Made by a program: the position numbers and the translations under genes. Under the pieces are notes generated by a model. That model worked only from the letters and a program-made list of their open reading frames with translations. It ran no database searches and was not told the DNA's origin. Of a stretch of DNA of 64,000 bases, positions 7,820-15,858 are shown piece by piece (positions within the stretch are counted from its first letter, which is position 1; each line of letters opens with the position of its first letter). The DNA is taken from the NCBI GenBank assembly GCA_948945085.1, contig CARBGY010000006.1, positions 1-64,000 on the forward strand, written 5' to 3'. The stretch comes from an uncultured Candidatus Saccharibacteria bacterium. GTDB taxonomy: Bacteria > Patescibacteriota > Saccharimonadia > Saccharimonadales > Saccharimonadaceae.

Positions 7820-9028
7820 TAATTGAGGTATAAACACATACTTCGCAAAAAGCTCAGTTGCAATTTTACGATAACCTTCATCATAAAATGGACAATCGCC
7901 GTCAAGATTAGGGTAACCCTTCGCCAGGGAATTATAACCTCTCATAAACCGCTGGTAGCCTTTATGTAACAAGCGATACTGTAACAAATCGATCTCAAGG
8001 CGCTCAATTGACCTTCGCCGATCTAGTGCGCCACAATAAGCTTCTGCTTTTCTTATTGCAACTTCTAGCAAATCCGTCACTCCATCTCCCCCAATCCAGA
8101 TAGAGTCGAAATATAAATGCGCTGCGTGTGGGCTTCCCGCACACATTTCTTTGCTACCTTCCAATCTTTTCAAACTAAAAACATCAAGATCGGAGTCAAG
8201 CACTCCATAACCCTTCAGTCGTGAACCTCCCACAATGGCGATATCCTGCGGCTCAAGTTCTGACTGGACTTTTTCAAAGTCTCTCGCTAACGCCGGCAAG
8301 TTAGCTGAAAACGGCCCCATAAGCATTGCATTTGGTGTTAGTAATACTTGTTCGGTAAAATGATTTTTACGTGCTTTTAGCCATCTGTGGCGTTTTTCAG
8401 AGGTAAATAATGGTGCAATCCTTTTGCGTTGTGGTACCATTGCGGTCATATCGTGCAAAACCTTTATCTCATGCGCCAGTAATAGACGTCGATCAGATAT
8501 AAAACTTAAAGTATTAGCAAAACTTCTTATCAATACTTCATTATCTATGCCTATATTCAAGATGTTTGTTAAGTCGCGATAATTGAGATATCCCGCCTCA
8601 ATCAGCCACGGCACGAGATGTACGCATTTTACTATCCGTTCCATTTTACCTTCCGGCCTTGCATCCACTTCAAAAGCGTCTCCTTCGTAGAAGTTTTCAC
8701 GCACATCTTGAACGTGCAATAAATTATACCAAGCACCAAGATACGCTTCCCGAAAAAAGTCAGGTGCATCTTTTAGGTCAGCTAACGGTAAATATAGTAG
8801 TATACGTCTATAGTCGGGATTCTTTAACAGTGCAGCTATAGCGTGATAGTATCTAGTTTTAGCTCCTAGTAGGATATTTTCATTACTCTGTGCTACTCTA
8901 AAATACTCCACGACACATTGTGCTATTCTCCGGCGTTCGTAAACTTGTTGGGCTAACTTAGCATTCATAAGACTAATGTCTCCTGACGCTAGTCGCTCGA
9001 TTAATGGAGTTATATAATTGTTTAGCAT
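7814..9028 (-). CDS. Protein with C-terminal nucleotidyltransferase fold
   Basis: A 404-aa protein. Residues 1-235 are mostly helical with no recognised domain. The segment near 245 (VGGSRLKGYGVLDSDLDVFS) fits the polymerase-beta-type nucleotidyltransferase core: a GS motif, then D-x-D metal ligands. A third acidic residue may be the Asp or Glu in TDLLEVA downstream. Such folds include MNT/HEPN antitoxins, CD-NTases and tRNA-modifying enzymes; I cannot decide between them. No SMODS or HEPN partner gene is adjacent. It stands alone on the minus strand, convergent with the vWA/PurA-like operon, and could belong functionally with it or not. Confidence 0.5.
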   Translation of the reverse strand: MLNNYITPLIERLASGDISLMNAKLAQQVYERRRIAQCVVEYFRVAQSNENILLGAKTRYYHAIAALLKNPDYRRILLYLPLADLKDAPDFFREAYLGAWYNLLHVQDVRENFYEGDAFEVDARPEGKMERIVKCVHLVPWLIEAGYLNYRDLTNILNIGIDNEVLIRSFANTLSFISDRRLLLAHEIKVLHDMTAMVPQRKRIAPLFTSEKRHRWLKARKNHFTEQVLLTPNAMLMGPFSANLPALARDFEKVQSELEPQDIAIVGGSRLKGYGVLDSDLDVFSLKRLEGSKEMCAGSPHAAHLYFDSIWIGGDGVTDLLEVAIRKAEAYCGALDRRRSIERLEIDLLQYRLLHKGYQRFMRGYNSLAKGYPNLDGDCPFYDEGYRKIATELFAKYVFIPQLL

Positions 9029-9245
9029 AGTGCTGTCCCCCTAGCATATTATTAATGTACTTTCTACTAGTATAACATGTACTATCAACGTAGTCTAGAA
9101 AAAATGATCTTAGTTCAATAAATGGACCTAGAGGTTATGCTGAGCTCGTTTATTGAACCGCATAATTCGCTCAGAGCCATGAGTGAATTGGAAGGCATCT
9201 GTAGTTCTAGTTCTTCTCAGAAAGACAATTTTATTGAAAAAACTA

Positions 9246-9505
9246 TTGACTTTTATAAAAAGTGTGCTATAAATTAAAGCATGTGTAGACCAAATTTCAC
9301 ACATCAGTATTGGCACGAAACAATGGCTTGTATTGGCCTTGGTTCGTCATGCAATACGAAATGTGCGGGATTTAGGTTATTTTAATCTTGAGAGTTAACT
9401 ATCTAGAAAAATTTCGAATTCACCTTGGCGGAATTTCTCTAGCCGCAGATTTCTGAAAGCGGCTAAACTTTGTACCTTAATAATCTATTCTCTCAAGGAG
9501 GAAAA
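9246..9505 (+). promoter_or_regulatory. Promoter and long structured leader of the MFS gene
   Basis: TTGACT (9246-9251), a 16-bp spacer ending in TGTGC, and TATAAA (9268-9273) start a 5' UTR of about 230 nt. It contains a possible 20-codon leader ORF (ATG 9323 to TAA 9385, no clear ribosome binding site). A hairpin TAGCCGC / GCGGCTA lies at about 9440-9466, shortly before the AGGAGG of the transporter gene. The layout resembles attenuation leaders of drug-efflux genes, which is inference. The rest of the 9029-9245 gap shows no other feature. Confidence 0.45.
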
Positions 9506-9508
9506 GCT

Positions 9509-10687
9509 ATGAAACTTAAGAACCAAATTGCTACCGCTAGATGTAATCTTGGACTCGTCATGTTCGAATCAGCATTAACGAGTGCACTGCTATCGATGTC
9601 TATTATGACGCCCTTTTTCTACTCTATTGGTCTAAGCCAGCTTCAAATATCACAGGCTCAAGTGATTTCTACCGTAGTAATGGCGTTTCTAAATCTCCCC
9701 ACAGGCTGGCTTGCGGACCGTTTTAGTCGTAAATGGGCTAACGTGATTGGTGACTTTGGTGTAGCTCTAACATTTATGGCATATGCATCGGCAGGTAATT
9801 TCTTGATGGCTGTAATCTGTGAATGTCTTCTAGGATTCTTTATGGCGCTGAGTCAAGGTATAGATCAAAGCCTACTAAAACACTTTTGTAATAAGATTAG
9901 CTCCAGTGAAGATTTCTTTCGTCGAAAAACTGCTCAACTCAACTGTTGGCACTATATAGTGACACTAATACTAGTTTGGCTTGGTGGTCCGATCGGTGCG
10001 ATTAGTCTGCGCTTGGCAATCGCACTTTCTGGCGTCCCGCACATCCTGGGCGGTCTTGCAAGTTTACTAATTACTGATGATAGTAAGAGAATTACCACCA
10101 ATCAAAGTCCCCTTCGCGATATGTCGCGGATTATAGTAGAAAGTTTTCAGAATCATCATTTGCGATTACGTATTTTTACCTATGCTATAGGCAGAGAAAT
10201 GACGCATGCTATAATCTGGGTATTTACACCACTTTTAATCATGGCTGGCGTGCCACTGGTGATCGTTTCGACGGCCTGGGCGCTCAATGCTCTAGCGTGT
10301 CTACTCGGAGCTAGGCTAGCCGTTAAACTAAGTCTCAAGCTTCAAGATTGGCAAATTTTTGTTTTACCACTCGCACTTATGTCGATAAGTATGACAATTA
10401 TTAGTATACATCTAAACCTTATAACAATCTGGCTTTACTTGCTAATGGGTGTTGTACAGGGTTGGACTGGCGCTACTTTAACGCCTCTAGTTCAACGTTA
10501 CGCTCGACCAGAAGAACAAACTTCGATTCTGTCTCTTGCGAGCATTATTGGACGTTTGGTTTATATTCCTACAAGCCTACTTGTCGGATGGGTTGGTAAC
10601 TGGCAGCTAGCGCGTACTCCTTTAACGGTTTTGCTTTGTTTCGGACCAGTCGGGTTGTACCTGACTTTTTGCCTTTTGAGGGAATAA
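9509..10687 (+). CDS. MFS family transporter
   Basis: A 392-aa integral membrane protein with about 12 hydrophobic segments. The loop between TM2 and TM3 carries GWLADRFSRKWAN (about residues 67-79), the classic MFS motif A (GxLaDRxGrr), so the family is secure. The substrate is unknown; drug or metabolite efflux is the usual role of this type. The start is ATG 9509, preceded by AGGAGG at 8 nt; a TTG 39 nt upstream lies before the ribosome binding site and is rejected. It is monocistronic, with a structured leader upstream and a strong terminator downstream. Confidence 0.8.
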   Translation: MKLKNQIATARCNLGLVMFESALTSALLSMSIMTPFFYSIGLSQLQISQAQVISTVVMAFLNLPTGWLADRFSRKWANVIGDFGVALTFMAYASAGNFLMAVICECLLGFFMALSQGIDQSLLKHFCNKISSSEDFFRRKTAQLNCWHYIVTLILVWLGGPIGAISLRLAIALSGVPHILGGLASLLITDDSKRITTNQSPLRDMSRIIVESFQNHHLRLRIFTYAIGREMTHAIIWVFTPLLIMAGVPLVIVSTAWALNALACLLGARLAVKLSLKLQDWQIFVLPLALMSISMTIISIHLNLITIWLYLLMGVVQGWTGATLTPLVQRYARPEEQTSILSLASIIGRLVYIPTSLLVGWVGNWQLARTPLTVLLCFGPVGLYLTFCLLRE

Positions 10688-10697
10688 ATTTTCTCTA

Positions 10698-10727
10698 ACC
10701 CCACAGTTACGCTGTGGGGTGCTTTTA
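10698..10727 (+). terminator. Terminator after MFS gene
   Basis: Nine-bp stem ACCCCACAG / CTGTGGGGT, then GCTTTTA. Confidence 0.8.
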
Positions 10728-10770
10728 CAAAAACTAAAATAATATACTTTAGAGTACTACTTGTAAAACA

Positions 10771-10899
10771 TTAATGCCATGTTACACAAAAAATAGAGCC
10801 AAAAGGCTCATTTTTCGTTGGTGCACCTGCGTGAATGAAGTTAGAACCATCATTATAGATATGCTGATGGCTGGCGAGCAGATTAACTTCCAATATCAT
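10771..10899 (-). CDS. Possible leaderless 42-aa peptide
   Basis: On the minus strand, a TATAAT (10908-10913) lies 8 nt before ATG 10899, the spacing seen for many leaderless genes in this window. The frame runs 42 codons to TAA 10771 and ends in PFGSIFCVTWH. Inside its 3' part is a GAGCC-TTTT-GGCTC hairpin followed by a T-run that would act as a terminator on this strand. No family is recognised. It may be a small RNA or chance. The remaining 10900-11020 gap shows nothing else. Confidence 0.25.
   Translation of the reverse strand: MILEVNLLASHQHIYNDGSNFIHAGAPTKNEPFGSIFCVTWH
10786..10816. terminator. Bidirectional hairpin with T-runs
   Basis: GAGCC AAAA GGCTC flanked by A-rich and T-rich runs, usable as a terminator on either strand. 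Confidence 0.5.
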
Positions 10900-11035
10900 T
10901 ACTAGAAATTATATTAGGATGTTGGCAGATATTTTTGTAAAATACGTAGGGTCCCCACCACTATTTGTCATAGGTAATGGGCTACGGAGTTGTGATAACT
11001 AGCTAAGTGGTCATATAGGTGGTATAATTAAAAAC

Positions 11036-11746
11036 ATGGAAAGAAGAGGTATTTCAATTTTTTGCGACGAGTCTTGCCATTTAGAGCATGATGGACAGAA
11101 GGTAATGGTTTTGGGTGGAGTGTGGTGCGCGGACGTCGATAAGCAAAAGGCGTATGAGCGAATTCGAGAGATCAAAAAGGAAAATAATTTGCCAGCCGAT
11201 AAAGAAGTAAAATGGACTAAAATCTCCAACAAGAACGTTTCGGCTTACCTTGACTTGGTTAACTATTTCTTTGATAATTCAGAGTTGCATTTCCGTTGTG
11301 TGGTAATTCCAAATAAAGACGAGTTAAATCACGAGAAATACAACCAAACCCATAATGATTGGTATTATAAGATGTATTTTGATCTGCTAAAAATGATTAT
11401 TAGAACGGATCAGGAGTGTCGTATCTATCTGGACATCAAGGACACTGTTGGCGCACCAAAAATCAGACAATTAAGAGAAATATTGCAAAATAATGCTTTA
11501 GATTTTGATCGCAAAGTCATTAAGCGCATCCAGTTGGTCCGCTCGCATGAAGTTGAACTTTTGCAGCTCGCAGACATCTTAATTGGTGCAGTTATGGCCG
11601 CAAACCGCGGAACAACAACTAGCAAAGCTAAGTTGAAAGTGATTGAGCGAATCAAGGAAAAATCTAATTATTCACTAACAAAGACGACGCTATTACAAGA
11701 GCCGAAGATGAATATATTTATTTGGCAGCCTAATTGGGGAGATTAA
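11036..11746 (+). CDS. DUF3800 family protein
   Basis: A 236-aa protein with the DUF3800 pattern: N-terminal ISIFCDESC (Asp-Glu pair of an RNase-H-like fold), a central YLDIKDT strand, and a C-terminal LLQLADILIGAV helix. DUF3800 proteins are frequent beside mobile or defence genes; a nuclease activity is predicted from the fold but not shown. A TATAAT at 11023-11028 is 7 nt from the ATG, so the mRNA is probably leaderless. The next gene begins 3 nt after its stop with a ribosome binding site inside this gene's end, so the two are an operon. Confidence 0.7.
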   Translation: MERRGISIFCDESCHLEHDGQKVMVLGGVWCADVDKQKAYERIREIKKENNLPADKEVKWTKISNKNVSAYLDLVNYFFDNSELHFRCVVIPNKDELNHEKYNQTHNDWYYKMYFDLLKMIIRTDQECRIYLDIKDTVGAPKIRQLREILQNNALDFDRKVIKRIQLVRSHEVELLQLADILIGAVMAANRGTTTSKAKLKVIERIKEKSNYSLTKTTLLQEPKMNIFIWQPNWGD

Positions 11747-11749
11747 ATA

Positions 11750-12229
11750 ATGTCTATCGCACTTCCAGAATGGTTGCCAGAGATTATCCAATGGGATGGT
11801 GATTGGGAAAAATATGTAGAGACTATCTATGACGCTTATAGTCGAACATATACGGAAGCTTCACCATTTTACTATCGTGGAATGGTGGTAAAGTCACGTA
11901 GACGCCCAGTTGCCAACGACAAAGATGGCGGCTTTTGGCATATCATAGGCGGCAGCAACGGTAAACCAGAACCTAGACGCTGCGAGAGGGTATTATGGGC
12001 GAGAGCGATTATTGAGAACGCGGACGATGAGCGTGTATTAGTATGGGATGAACCAAGTCCGCACGATGGCGGCGTTGTTGACACAGTGTTCTGGCTAAAG
12101 GAAGCAGATTACTATGTTATTATCGCTAGACGAACAAATTGCTGGGTGATTCGTTCTGCATATAGTGTAGTGTATGATAGCAAAAGGAAGCGGCTTGAAC
12201 GGAACTATAGTCTCTACGGCAAGAAATAA
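11750..12229 (+). CDS. Partner of DUF3800 protein, possible RNase-toxin-like fold
   Basis: A 159-aa soluble protein. Its second half (RRCERVLWARAIIENAD, a charged VLVWDE strand, YYVIIARRTNCWVIRSAYSV, then a basic tail) resembles the layout of phage barnase/EndoU/RelE-like (PBECR-type) nucleases. This is a pattern judgement without a search. The first half contains FYYRGMVVKSRRRPV. It is translationally coupled to the DUF3800 gene (3-nt gap, GGGGAG site). The pair could be a toxin-antitoxin or defence unit, or a phage remnant. Confidence 0.4.
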   Translation: MSIALPEWLPEIIQWDGDWEKYVETIYDAYSRTYTEASPFYYRGMVVKSRRRPVANDKDGGFWHIIGGSNGKPEPRRCERVLWARAIIENADDERVLVWDEPSPHDGGVVDTVFWLKEADYYVIIARRTNCWVIRSAYSVVYDSKRKRLERNYSLYGKK

Positions 12230-12241
12230 GTAGAAGAAACT

Positions 12242-12269
12242 GAAATCGCCAGCATATGCTGACGATTTC
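12242..12269. terminator. Long near-palindrome after the DUF3800 operon
   Basis: A 28-bp near-perfect palindrome: GAAATCG, C, CAGCAT facing ATGCTG, A, CGATTTC. The T-run after it is poor, so it may be a weak terminator or a binding site. A TATAAT at 12378-12383 further on has no gene behind it on the plus strand. Confidence 0.4.
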
Positions 12270-12454
12270 GACCCTTCTTTCTACGACTCGGTAGATGAAT
12301 TGATCTTATTTTAGCACGAAAAAGCAGCAAAAACAAGCATTTTTCACAAAAAGAGTAGTTTTCTACGAAGAATGTGGTATAATAAAACACCCAAGATTGC
12401 CATCAAATGGTAACATTTTAAAGAACTCTCAATATCCCCGGCGAAAGTTTTTAA

Positions 12455-12916
12455 TTACTTGCTTCTACTTCGATTCTTTATTACATCCGCTGGTGGGTAT
12501 TTCTTATACCACGGCATATTCGGATCATCTGCTGGCTTTTCTGAGGGATTCTTCTTCTCAGTAATGGCTATAACTATCCCCGCAAAGCTCATCAGAACTA
12601 CAAACCCAACTCCACCCCAAAACGCAGTCCGCCAAATCCACGGAAACCACCATTCTCCACTACTGCCACCAATCCAGAATAATAATAAAATCAGCCCAAC
12701 AAAGCACCACCCGAAAATCGTCAAAATAATCGATCCGCCAATCATTGAACCTAAAGTCGATGATTCACCCGCAGATAAACTACCGCCGTCTATCGCTCGT
12801 TTAATTCGTTCACGCTCAGCTTGTTTGCCCTCTTCGTAACCTCGATTATAAGCATCGCCACTACCGAACCAATACCCATCCTGCCAGCCATCGTTGTAGT
12901 TGTTATTGTTTGACAT
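12455..12916 (-). CDS. Hypothetical membrane protein, two TM segments
   Basis: No family recognised. The 153-aa protein starts with an Asn/Tyr/Gly-rich region (GWQDGYWFGSGDAYNRGYEE), then a short charged helix, two TM segments at about 58-82 and 95-114, and a Lys/Pro-rich cytoplasmic tail. The Gly-Tyr-rich N-terminus is low in complexity. It is monocistronic with AAGGATAT as a weak ribosome binding site before the ATG. Nothing nearby indicates its role. Confidence 0.5.
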   Translation of the reverse strand: MSNNNNYNDGWQDGYWFGSGDAYNRGYEEGKQAERERIKRAIDGGSLSAGESSTLGSMIGGSIILTIFGWCFVGLILLLFWIGGSSGEWWFPWIWRTAFWGGVGFVVLMSFAGIVIAITEKKNPSEKPADDPNMPWYKKYPPADVIKNRSRSK

Positions 12917-13080
12917 TTTTAGCGATATCCTTTTGATATATTATATCACAGCTTAGTATCACTGACGGATCCCCCCAGTTAAGGGATTAAGTTTGTAGTA
13001 TAGTAGATGTCCTAACGCGACATTAATCAATAGCGCAACTTGAATCGCGTAATTTTTCAGGTGAGCTCCTACCTATCACT

Positions 13081-13105
13081 AAAAAAGCAGTCACCAAGAC
13101 TGCTC
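13081..13105 (-). terminator. Terminator of tRNA-Leu transcript
   Basis: Read on the minus strand: AGCAGTC / GACTGCT stem followed by TTTTTT, about 70 nt after the tRNA end. Confidence 0.75.
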
Positions 13106-13174
13106 CTCAAATCATTTTGGTAAAATCCCGAACAACATAAATCAAACCGCCTAACCGACAGCAAGAATTACTGT

Positions 13175-13263
13175 TGGTGCGCTCGACTAGACTCGAACTA
13201 GCACAGCTTAAAATCGCCACTACCACCTCAAGGTAGCGTGTCTACCAATTCCACCACGAGCGC
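13175..13263 (-). tRNA. tRNA-Leu (anticodon GAG)
   Basis: On the minus strand the acceptor stem GCGCTCG pairs with CGAGCGC. The anticodon arm CTACC-TTGAGGT-GGTAG gives anticodon GAG. A long variable arm typical of class II tRNAs follows, then the TTCGAGTC T-loop, and CCA is encoded at 13175-13177. A TATAAT-like box lies about 15 nt upstream of the 5' end. Confidence 0.93.
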
Positions 13264-13346
13264 ATGGAACTGCACTTATTATAGCAAAAAAATCATTTTC
13301 CGCAAGTAGTTTTCTTGTCATGATCGCACAGTAAAATTTTCTTCAT

Positions 13347-13559
13347 TTCGTCCGTAGCGGAGGTGTATATGTTGACGTCGGTACGGTTAAGTATGCTCAC
13401 ATAATTGGACACGTTAGATCTAATACTGTAGCAAATTATCTTCCAACTAGTACATGGGGCGCGTTCTATTTAGATTTTGATAGTAATGCTAGGGTTAGCC
13501 CCTCTTGGGGACCTTACAACCGTACACATGCCCACCCCATCCGCTGTCTAGCATACTAA
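13347..13559 (+). pseudogene. FISUMP C-terminal fragment (copy B), nearly complete domain end
   Basis: An open frame of 70 codons without start codon begins with TTC GTC CGT AGC GGA (FVRSG) and ends in TAA. It reads FVRSGGVYVDVGTVKYAH, then TWGAFYLDFDSNARVSPSW, then YNRTHAHPIRCLAY. This aligns over its full length to the domain end at 3-359 (VRGG, YW, LNF, NR, PVRCVA). It lies between tRNA-Leu and the muramidase gene with no upstream coding part. Its first 77 bp recur with one mismatch at 38782-38858 in inverse orientation. Confidence 0.65.
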
Positions 13560-13601
13560 TTATATATATATTATGCATCATATATGGGTTAAATCTTGCG
13601 C

Positions 13602-14696
13602 TTATGAAGAAAAGGCGAAGAAGAGCTGAAAAAATAAAAAGGCGCCTCTATCGGCGCCATCGACAATTACAGTATTTTCCTCCTTTCTTTGTACAATCAC
13701 TTCAAATTCAGCCAAACTGTTAGATGCGACTTCAATCTGTTGATACTGACTTAGCGCGCTTAGAGCGGCATTTAATTGTTTATTGCTCCAACGTCCGGAC
13801 TGGCTTGGATGCCTTGCCGTTTCCGCTGCATAAATTGCCCTCAACCACGTCTCCTCATCAATTCCAGGCACATAGGTATCCACGACCGTTCGGAGATTGT
13901 TATAGCGTCTCATTGCATGAACATTATTTCCGTCTCTCAGCGCTATGCTCCACATTGTCCCTTTTAGTACTGGACTGTACTCATCTATATTGATGCCATA
14001 CATGTTGAGCAGAGCTGCTTTAACGTTATAATAATAGGTTTCCGCTGCATACTCGATTTGTAGTAACGAAAACTCATCTGGTCGCTCACTATAAATCTGT
14101 TTCCAGACCTCACTAAGTCCTGACCGCGTTCTCATTACTGCCTGACCAGACTTCGTCGTAATAAACTGCCCAAAGCGCGCATAGGTCTCATCATAGTTTA
14201 TACATTTCTGTAAAAACCCAGCCAGATCGTATCTTGAATCAAACTGAAAACGCCCAAACGCGTGTCCACCATCACCTCCAGTCTGAGCATAAGATTCGTC
14301 TCCAGATTCAAATACTGTCCAACCCATCCAGATTAATTCTCCTGGCTCACTCACCGTTTCCTCAACAAAGGGTAAGTTAATAAAACCCGGCCCTACTTGA
14401 GCGTTTGAGGCAATTAGTGAGGCTTCAACAACGGGCGACGTCGACTCGACAGTCTCTTCAGGCTGATCTGTAGTTATCGCTGTCCCAGGTGTGTTTTGCG
14501 CCGCCTGTCCGTCTGTTGCTAAATTATCCAACAAAACCGACTCGCTAGCTACTGTATTAGCTGTCAGCATAGTCTCTGCATCAAGAGGTTCCACACTCGT
14601 CGCATCATATACTGCCTCAATTTCATCCGCATAAACTGGCTGAGTCATAATTACCATAAAAACCATAACGACCATCACTAAGTTCCTTAAACTCAT
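13602..14696 (-). CDS. Secreted muramidase-like protein
   Basis: From ATG 14696 (ribosome binding site AGAGGAGAG) the protein has a signal peptide ending VYA-DE near residue 24, then a Thr/Ser/Glu-rich linker to about 120, then a domain of about 200 residues. The segment with Glu in VFESGDESYAQTGG followed by GHAFGRFQFDSRYD resembles lysozyme-like peptidoglycan hydrolases (catalytic Glu, then YG..QF), so cleavage of its own or host cell wall is plausible. A GTG start 75 nt upstream would spoil the signal peptide. Oddly, the last 14 codons read through the gene's own terminator hairpin (13630-13658), suggesting loss of an earlier stop. A TGTGA-extended promoter lies at 14786-14814. Confidence 0.6.
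   Translation of the reverse strand: MSLRNLVMVVMVFMVIMTQPVYADEIEAVYDATSVEPLDAETMLTANTVASESVLLDNLATDGQAAQNTPGTAITTDQPEETVESTSPVVEASLIASNAQVGPGFINLPFVEETVSEPGELIWMGWTVFESGDESYAQTGGDGGHAFGRFQFDSRYDLAGFLQKCINYDETYARFGQFITTKSGQAVMRTRSGLSEVWKQIYSERPDEFSLLQIEYAAETYYYNVKAALLNMYGINIDEYSPVLKGTMWSIALRDGNNVHAMRRYNNLRTVVDTYVPGIDEETWLRAIYAAETARHPSQSGRWSNKQLNAALSALSQYQQIEVASNSLAEFEVIVQRKEENTVIVDGADRGAFLFFQLFFAFSS
13630..13658 (-). terminator. Terminator embedded in the end of the muramidase-like gene
   Basis: On the minus strand: GGCGCC GATAGA GGCGCC followed by TTTTTATTTTTT. The coding frame continues through it. Confidence 0.75.
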
Positions 14697-14785
14697 CTCA
14701 TCTCTCCTCTTCTTTTGGTTTTTTCGTCTGTCTTTAGAAAATACTACTTTGTAAGATGCTATTCTGGGCACATGCCCATCCTTCT

Positions 14786-14814
14786 ATTGTATCACAGATT
14801 ATATAAAAAGTCAA
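14786..14814 (-). promoter_or_regulatory. Promoter of the muramidase-like gene
   Basis: On the minus strand: TTGACT (14814-14809), 17 bp ending in TGTGA, TACAAT (14791-14786). Confidence 0.7.
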
Positions 14815-14886
14815 GGTAAAATTCCTAATTCCGCCATAAGACGACTATGTTGTAAAAAATACAACAATGAAAACTTAGCAAAACTC

Positions 14887-14921
14887 TTGCAAAAACCATA
14901 ATCTTCATGTATCATGAAGAT
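14887..14921 (+). promoter_or_regulatory. Promoter with palindromic operator candidate
   Basis: TTGCAA (14887-14892), 17 bp, TATCAT (14910-14915). A perfect palindrome ATCTTCATG-TAT-CATGAAGAT at 14901-14921 covers the -10 box, the position of a repressor operator. It precedes the WxL-like gene at 14968. Confidence 0.45.
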
Positions 14922-14967
14922 ACAAAAGTCATGTATATAAATACAAAAAATAAAAAGGGAAACAAAA

Positions 14968-15795
14968 ATGGAAGGTATGATCAAAAAACTTTTGCTTACT
15001 TCATGTATCCTCATGGGAGGTGCAATCGCATTTTTGCCTTTAACTAGCTATGCGGCCACTGATATTAGCGACTTCAATTTCGACGAGATGAAAGCGCAAA
15101 ACGCTTGTCGCAACGCAAGGACACAGAAGCTCGAGGGCGACGTTAACGGGGCAATAGTCACAGGTGAGGATGGTAAACAATACATCGTTGATGGCGACTA
15201 TCGCTATCTTTACGAAAACGGTACGGATGGTAGTACACCTGGGGTTACCTCTACTACTGCTGGCTTGACCCCAGAAAAAATCCAAGTTGCCCCTGGTCGA
15301 GTTGATGCGGCTGTTCAGACTGCTTCCGATGGTTCGACGATTGTTTGTGTTAACGTTGATACCGTTCTTTCGCTTGATGCTGCCGTTGTAAAAGATGAAA
15401 ATGGTAACGAAGAACCTATTGTAATCTATCCTAACATGCCAGGTAGCGGTACACTTGAAGTTACAGTGCGTAGCGCAATGAACTACTCAATCCTTCTTAG
15501 TGCCGAAGAAAATCACCTCTTTGACGATGAAGGTACTTTCAGTATTCCATCCGTCGAAAATCCCGATATTCAGGATAAGAAATATGGTTGGGGTGTTAAA
15601 AACCTTTTACCGGGTATCACCGCGGAGTATAGCAAGATTAACTCTAACCCAACTCCGTTCTACGACGGCGAACCAACCGATGTCTTTGACGATAATCGTG
15701 AATTAGTAAAATTCCCAATTAAGATTACCGTTAGTCCAAAGTTACCTCAGGGTGTTTACGCAACCGACCTAACCGTCACGGCTGTTACACGCTAG
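14968..15795 (+). CDS. WxL-like secreted surface protein
   Basis: A 275-aa protein with a signal peptide (basic start, hydrophobic core to about residue 24, cleavage after SYA-A) and no TM anchor. The body is beta-rich. It contains a VNVDTVLSLD repeat-like start, PGSGTLEVTVRSAMNYSI, KKYGWGVKNL and a closing PQGVYATDLTVTAV strand. The same order (VQV...IS, ELMPGG, conserved Trp-Gly, closing TGTVVFTA strand) is seen in the two switchable proteins at 53689-54336 and 55467-56087, so the three are probably one family related to WxL domains. A DUF916-like gene follows, which is the usual partner of WxL proteins. The upstream promoter has a palindrome over its -10. Confidence 0.55.
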   Translation: MEGMIKKLLLTSCILMGGAIAFLPLTSYAATDISDFNFDEMKAQNACRNARTQKLEGDVNGAIVTGEDGKQYIVDGDYRYLYENGTDGSTPGVTSTTAGLTPEKIQVAPGRVDAAVQTASDGSTIVCVNVDTVLSLDAAVVKDENGNEEPIVIYPNMPGSGTLEVTVRSAMNYSILLSAEENHLFDDEGTFSIPSVENPDIQDKKYGWGVKNLLPGITAEYSKINSNPTPFYDGEPTDVFDDNRELVKFPIKITVSPKLPQGVYATDLTVTAVTR

Positions 15796-15858
15796 CTAGG
15801 TTTCCAATTGACTTCATAGCATAATTTTCAAAGCCAAGTATGCTATAATAGATTGGTA

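Noticed and set aside
12378..12440. TATAAT with possible small RNA opposite the gene at 12455
   Set aside because: No -35, no stem with T-run and no ORF follow; probably a chance match in A/T-rich DNA.
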